Assembly (NCBI GenBank): GCA_045644665.1 | Contig: JAZRHH010000033.1 | Coordinates: forward strand, 5,511-69,510 | Source of the DNA: RGIG9115 sp045644665 | GTDB taxonomy: Bacteria > Bacillota > Clostridia > UBA1381 | Length of the DNA: 64,000 bases | Direction: 5' to 3' | Shown here: positions 61,636-64,000 of the stretch, piece after piece | Layout: the number at the start of each line of letters is the position of its first letter | Position numbering within the stretch: the first letter of the stretch is position 1 | Translations under genes and position numbers: made by a program | Notes under the pieces: generated by a model | What the model was told of the DNA's origin: nothing | What the model saw: only the letters and a program-made list of their open reading frames with translations | The model's database searches: none

Positions 61636-62523
61636 TCATATTTTATTTACAGGATTAACATGAACCATACAATGTTTTACCTGTTCTATTTCATTTTCGA
61701 TTGTGTAATGAACTTTCTCTGCAATCTTATGAGCATCTGCAAGAGATTGCCTGCCGTCTGCTGCAATTTCAACATCCACATAAATTTTACTGCCAAATAT
61801 CCGGGTTTTTAAATCATCAAGATTTTCTACACCTTCTATAGCTCTTATTAAATTAGCAATTTTCATTTCTGTTTCATCGTCACATGATTTGTCTATCATT
61901 CGGTCAGTAGCATCCCTGAAAATATCTAGTGCAGATTTTGCGATGAAAATACAAATCACAAAACCTGCTACAGGATCGAGCACCTTAAAACCAAGCATTG
62001 CTCCAAAAACACCTATAAAGCTTCCAACAGAAGAAAGTGCATCACTCCTATGATGCCAGGCATCTGCCATTAAGGCAGGGGAATTTTCATTTTTTGCAAC
62101 AGCTTTGGTCATATGATACATTATTTCTTTTACAACAATTGAAACAACCGCCGCCCAAAGAGCAAGAGTTCCCGGCATATCCAAACCCTCATAATTACCG
62201 GATATAATTTTCAAAAAGGAATTGTAACCTATTCCCACTCCGGTAGCCAACAAAACTACAGACAGTATTATGGCAGCAACCGATTCCACACGCTCGTGAC
62301 CATACCTGTGCTCAACATCAGACGTTCTTGCAGATAGCTTTAGTCCGATAAGCACAACAAAAGTACTAAGTACATCCGATGCAGAATGAACTGCGTCAGA
62401 AACAAGCGCACCGGAATTTGCCACAAGCCCTGCTATAAGCTTAAAACCGGAAAGCAACAAATTTACAATTATTGTAAAAACTGAAAACTTGACAGCTATA
62501 CCCTTAGGTATTTGGTAGCCCAT
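61636..62523 (-). CDS. Cation diffusion facilitator (CDF) metal transporter
   Basis: 295 residues with six membrane helices and a C-terminal cytoplasmic domain. Metal-site motifs: SDAVHSASDVLSTFVV in TM2 and DAWHHRSDALSSVGSFI in TM5. The basic loop after TM4 and the C-terminal dimer domain (MIDKSCDDETEMKIANLI onward) fit. It exports Zn2+, Mn2+, Fe2+ or similar; specificity is not readable. First in a unit with the HisRS-like His-tailed gene. AAGAGGTTG precedes the ATG. Confidence 0.9.
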   Translation of the reverse strand: MGYQIPKGIAVKFSVFTIIVNLLLSGFKLIAGLVANSGALVSDAVHSASDVLSTFVVLIGLKLSARTSDVEHRYGHERVESVAAIILSVVLLATGVGIGYNSFLKIISGNYEGLDMPGTLALWAAVVSIVVKEIMYHMTKAVAKNENSPALMADAWHHRSDALSSVGSFIGVFGAMLGFKVLDPVAGFVICIFIAKSALDIFRDATDRMIDKSCDDETEMKIANLIRAIEGVENLDDLKTRIFGSKIYVDVEIAADGRQSLADAHKIAEKVHYTIENEIEQVKHCMVHVNPVNKI

Positions 62524-62592
62524 ATAATCAACCTCTTTCCAAAAGCATTTTTAAATATAGTATGCTCAAGGAAGATTACATGTTATTCCAAT

Positions 62593-62621
62593 ATTTTATA
62601 ATGTTTCATTTAAAAAATCAA
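62593..62621 (-). promoter_or_regulatory. Promoter of the CDF/HisRS-like/Ppx unit
   Basis: Minus strand TTGATT (62616-62621), 17 bases, TAAAAT (62593-62598). It is divergent from the tRNA-Pro promoter; no obvious metal-regulator palindrome was seen. Confidence 0.7.
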
Positions 62622-62730
62622 TACTTTAAAGCCCTTTCGTCATTATTATTATAAAAATCTTTAAAATTACTTTTTGCTTGTATAAAAATAAGTCAGTAAA
62701 ATGAAAATTAATTTATTTTACCGAAAATTA

Positions 62731-62759
62731 TTGACTTTAAAGTGCAGATGTGATATAAT
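62731..62759 (+). promoter_or_regulatory. Strong promoter for the tRNA-Pro region
   Basis: TTGACT (62731-62736), 17 bases, TATAAT (62754-62759). Expected transcript start near 62766, only 10 bases before the truncated tRNA half. Confidence 0.88.
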
Positions 62760-62775
62760 TGCAAGGCAGTTTAAA

Positions 62776-62815
62776 CGGGATGTGGCTCAGTTTGGTAGAG
62801 TACTACGTTCGGGAC
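62776..62815 (+). pseudogene. tRNA-Pro 5' half, broken after the anticodon loop
   Basis: Starts CGGGATG (acceptor arm), T-G, D arm GCTC-AGTTTGGTA-GAGT, anticodon stem CTACG and loop TTCGGGA with anticodon CGG (62810-62812). After one base the cloverleaf stops: the expected 3' stem, T arm and CATCCCG never appear. It is distinct from the intact tRNA 160 bases downstream, with several base differences, so it is not a simple copy. Either a pseudogene left by recombination or a tRNA-like ncRNA. Confidence 0.7.
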
Positions 62816-62938
62816 AATACGATAGTCAATTCATTGGCAAATTACCGAACCCCCGAAAACCTCGCAAACAAGCCAAATCTTTGCGAGAGAAAAATTCAAA
62901 ATAACCGTCAAAAGAAATTTTGACCACATGTTATCCCA
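62807..62938 (+). other. Hairpin-rich segment following the tRNA-Pro half
   Basis: GTTCGG (62807-62812) pairs with CCGAAC (62845-62850). CTCGCAAA (62861-62868) pairs with TTTGCGAG (62880-62887). GTCAAAA/TTTTGAC (62907-62913, 62918-62924) closes a GAAA tetraloop. TATCCC (62932-62937) can pair with GGGATG of the tRNA half (62777-62782). No protein-coding sense and no T arm. Together this could be one structured RNA. Confidence 0.45.
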
Positions 62939-62976
62939 CAGACACAAGATGCAGAAAAAAACTAAATATTTTATTT

Positions 62977-63053
62977 CGGGAATTAGCGCAGCTTGGTAGC
63001 GCGTACCGTTCGGGACGGTAAGGCCGCAGGTTCAAATCCTGTATTCCCGACCA
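62977..63053 (+). tRNA. tRNA-Pro (anticodon CGG)
   Basis: Complete: acceptor CGGGAAT/ATTCCCG, D arm GCGC-AGCTTGGTA-GCGC, anticodon arm TACCG-TTCGGGA-CGGTA with anticodon CGG at 63011-63013, variable AGGCC, T arm GCAGG-TTCAAAT-CCTGT, discriminator A and encoded CCA. It decodes CCG. Probably co-transcribed with the truncated half upstream. Confidence 0.95.
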
Positions 63054-63054
63054 A

Positions 63055-63091
63055 AAAATATAAATACACAATGTTGTGTATTTATATTTTT
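63055..63091 (+). terminator. Terminator of the tRNA-Pro unit
   Basis: Long AT-rich stem (63055-63071 with 63074-63090) with a T-rich exit, one base after the CCA end. Confidence 0.85.
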
Positions 63092-63098
63092 AATCATT

Positions 63099-63169
63099 AT
63101 CGGCAAGAAATAAAGCAAAATAGTATTAATTTTCGCCGTATATTTGCCTTTATCGGCATATAATAAAGG
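63099..63169 (+). promoter_or_regulatory. Direct repeats upstream of the Fic gene
   Basis: An 18-base motif occurs at 63099-63116 and 63152-63169 (14 of 18 identical: ATCGGCA, three variable bases, AATAAAG, one variable). The second copy lies just before the ribosome site and also forms a CCTTTAT/ATAAAGG hairpin (63147-63153, 63163-63169). TATAAT occurs at 63159-63164, without a good -35. Candidate operator; the Fic protein has its own HTH. Confidence 0.5.
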
Positions 63170-63180
63170 TTGGTGAGTAT

Positions 63181-64000
63181 ATGAGCTATTTATCAGTATC
63201 TCAAGTAGCAAAAAATTGGAATATGTCTGAGCGTACAGTTAGGAATTATTGTGCTCAAAACAAAATTCCGGGAGCATTCTTAATGGGTAAGACCTGGAAT
63301 ATTCCCGAAAACGCTGTAAAACCTGACAGGATAAATAAGAAAAGCGATGAAGCAAAAAATCTTCTTGAAAGGCTTATAGCAGAGAAAAGAACTTCACTGC
63401 CTGGCGGAATTTATCACAAAATACAAATAGAGCTTACCTATAATTCAAATCACATTGAGGGAAGTAAGTTAACCCATGACCAAACAAGATATATTTTTGA
63501 AACCAACACTATTGGCACGGAAAACAAATCTGTAAATGTTGACGATATTATTGAAACTGCAAACCATTTTAAGTGCATAGATATGATAATTGATAATGCT
63601 ACTCATAAGCTTACAGAAAAATTTATTAAGCAATTGCATTTTACATTAAAGTCCGGTACATCCGATTCAAGAAAAGATTGGTTTAATGTAGGTGAATACA
63701 AAAAACTTCCCAACGATGTTGGCGGAAAAGAAACAATAGCACCCGAAGCAGTTGCCCAAAAAATTAAAGCTTTGCTAAAATCGTATAATGTAAAGAACGA
63801 TCATTGCTTAGAGGAAATAATAGAATTTCATTATCAATTCGAATCAATTCATGCTTTTCAAGATGGAAATGGCAGAGTCGGCAGACTAATAATGTTTAAG
63901 GAATGTTTGAAAAATAATATTGTTCCTTTTATCATCGATGAGAAGCTTAAAATGTTCTATTACAGAGGATTGGATAAATGGCGCACAGAAAAAGGCTATC
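63181..64000 (+). CDS. Fic-family protein with N-terminal HTH (runs off the window)
   Basis: At least 273 residues. N-terminus: SYLSVSQVAKNWNMSERTVR, an excisionase/MerR-like HTH with a GKTWNIP wing. Then TYNSNHIEGSKLT near residue 84, which contains an S-x-x-x-E-G form of the Fic inhibitory motif. The catalytic motif is FESIHAFQDGNGRVGRLIMF near 222-235, with H, F, D/E, G-N-G-R and the final R present, so AMP or other nucleotide transfer is plausible. The 3' end is beyond 64000. AAAGGTTGGTG precedes the ATG. No antitoxin gene is visible upstream. Confidence 0.88.
   Translation, partial: MSYLSVSQVAKNWNMSERTVRNYCAQNKIPGAFLMGKTWNIPENAVKPDRINKKSDEAKNLLERLIAEKRTSLPGGIYHKIQIELTYNSNHIEGSKLTHDQTRYIFETNTIGTENKSVNVDDIIETANHFKCIDMIIDNATHKLTEKFIKQLHFTLKSGTSDSRKDWFNVGEYKKLPNDVGGKETIAPEAVAQKIKALLKSYNVKNDHCLEEIIEFHYQFESIHAFQDGNGRVGRLIMFKECLKNNIVPFIIDEKLKMFYYRGLDKWRTEKGY

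Noticed and set aside
62701..62904. 67-codon ORF across the tRNA-Pro half
   Set aside because: It starts before the promoter, has no ribosome site and covers the tRNA half and hairpins, so it is not treated as a gene.
62815..62976. Intron inside tRNA-Pro
   Set aside because: No 3' exon with T arm and matching acceptor strand follows, and 120 bases is too short for a group I intron, so the half-gene is not a split tRNA with an intron.

Overview
The window is AT-rich, densely packed bacterial DNA with short intergenic gaps, strong Shine-Dalgarno sites and many near-consensus sigma-A promoters with 17-bp spacers. The gene content points to an anaerobic member of the Clostridia, probably gut-type: a V-type ATPase, SLH-anchored surface protein, [FeFe]-hydrogenase-like protein, meso-diaminopimelate dehydrogenase, NifS/NifU, NfnAB-like flavoprotein pair and a glycyl-radical-enzyme microcompartment. 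I cannot name the genus from the sequence.

Layout. 1-2104 (+): end of a V-ATPase operon (A end, B, D). 2146-6078 (-): a 1310-residue SLH surface protein built of Cys-rich modules. 6378-11404 (+): an NhaC-family antiporter with a signal peptide, then an operon of an NfnA/NfnB-like pair and cysteine synthase. 11541-11614: tRNA-Gln(CUG). 11694-16279 (-): MFS and ABC exporters, NifU, NifS. 16469-19990: TmcAL (+), a convergent [FeFe]-hydrogenase-like gene (-), and Ddh (+). 20031-30921 (-): a long co-directional run of glyS, mgtE (with a structured leader), wecB, tagO/wecA, trpS, an aminotransferase, glnS and gltX. 31123-37456 (-): HAD and histidine phosphatases, an NlpC/P60-like surface protein, a PutP-type symporter with a 42-bp perfect palindrome upstream, TetR and another HAD. 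37660-38199 (+): long-form hibernation factor. 38227-40832 (-): DHHW/MBOAT O-acetylation pair.

40926-53427 (-) is the centrepiece, a complete bacterial microcompartment locus resembling the GRM5 type (fucose/rhamnose to 1,2-propanediol to propanol plus propionyl phosphate). One promoter drives the glycyl radical diol dehydratase and its activase. A second drives aldolase, HbpS/PduO-C-like protein, Zn alcohol dehydrogenase, two BMC-H, BMC-P, PduS-like, two BMC-T (one PduT-like with Cys38), CoA-acylating aldehyde dehydrogenase, PduL and a DeoR regulator, ending in a terminator. The inferred pathway is: the aldolase gives lactaldehyde; lactaldehyde is reduced to propanediol; the radical enzyme makes propionaldehyde; aldehyde dehydrogenase makes propionyl-CoA and PduL makes propionyl phosphate, while alcohol dehydrogenase and PduS/PduT balance redox. 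Five cargo proteins carry recognisable encapsulation helices.

53619-59845 (-) is a threonine/aspartate operon (ACT protein, hom, thrB, aspartokinase, rlmB, ACT protein, DUF711). 59971-62523 (-) holds a CDF metal transporter, a degenerate histidyl-tRNA-synthetase-like protein with a His/Cys tail, and Ppx/GppA. 62731-64000 (+) holds a strong promoter, a truncated tRNA-Pro 5' half followed by hairpins, an intact tRNA-Pro(CGG), and the start of an HTH-Fic protein that runs off the window.

Least-explained items: the tRNA-Pro half-gene with associated hairpins, the HisRS-like His-tailed protein beside the metal transporter, the three-way-junction leader before mgtE, the 42-bp palindrome, and a shell protein with an internal translation start.
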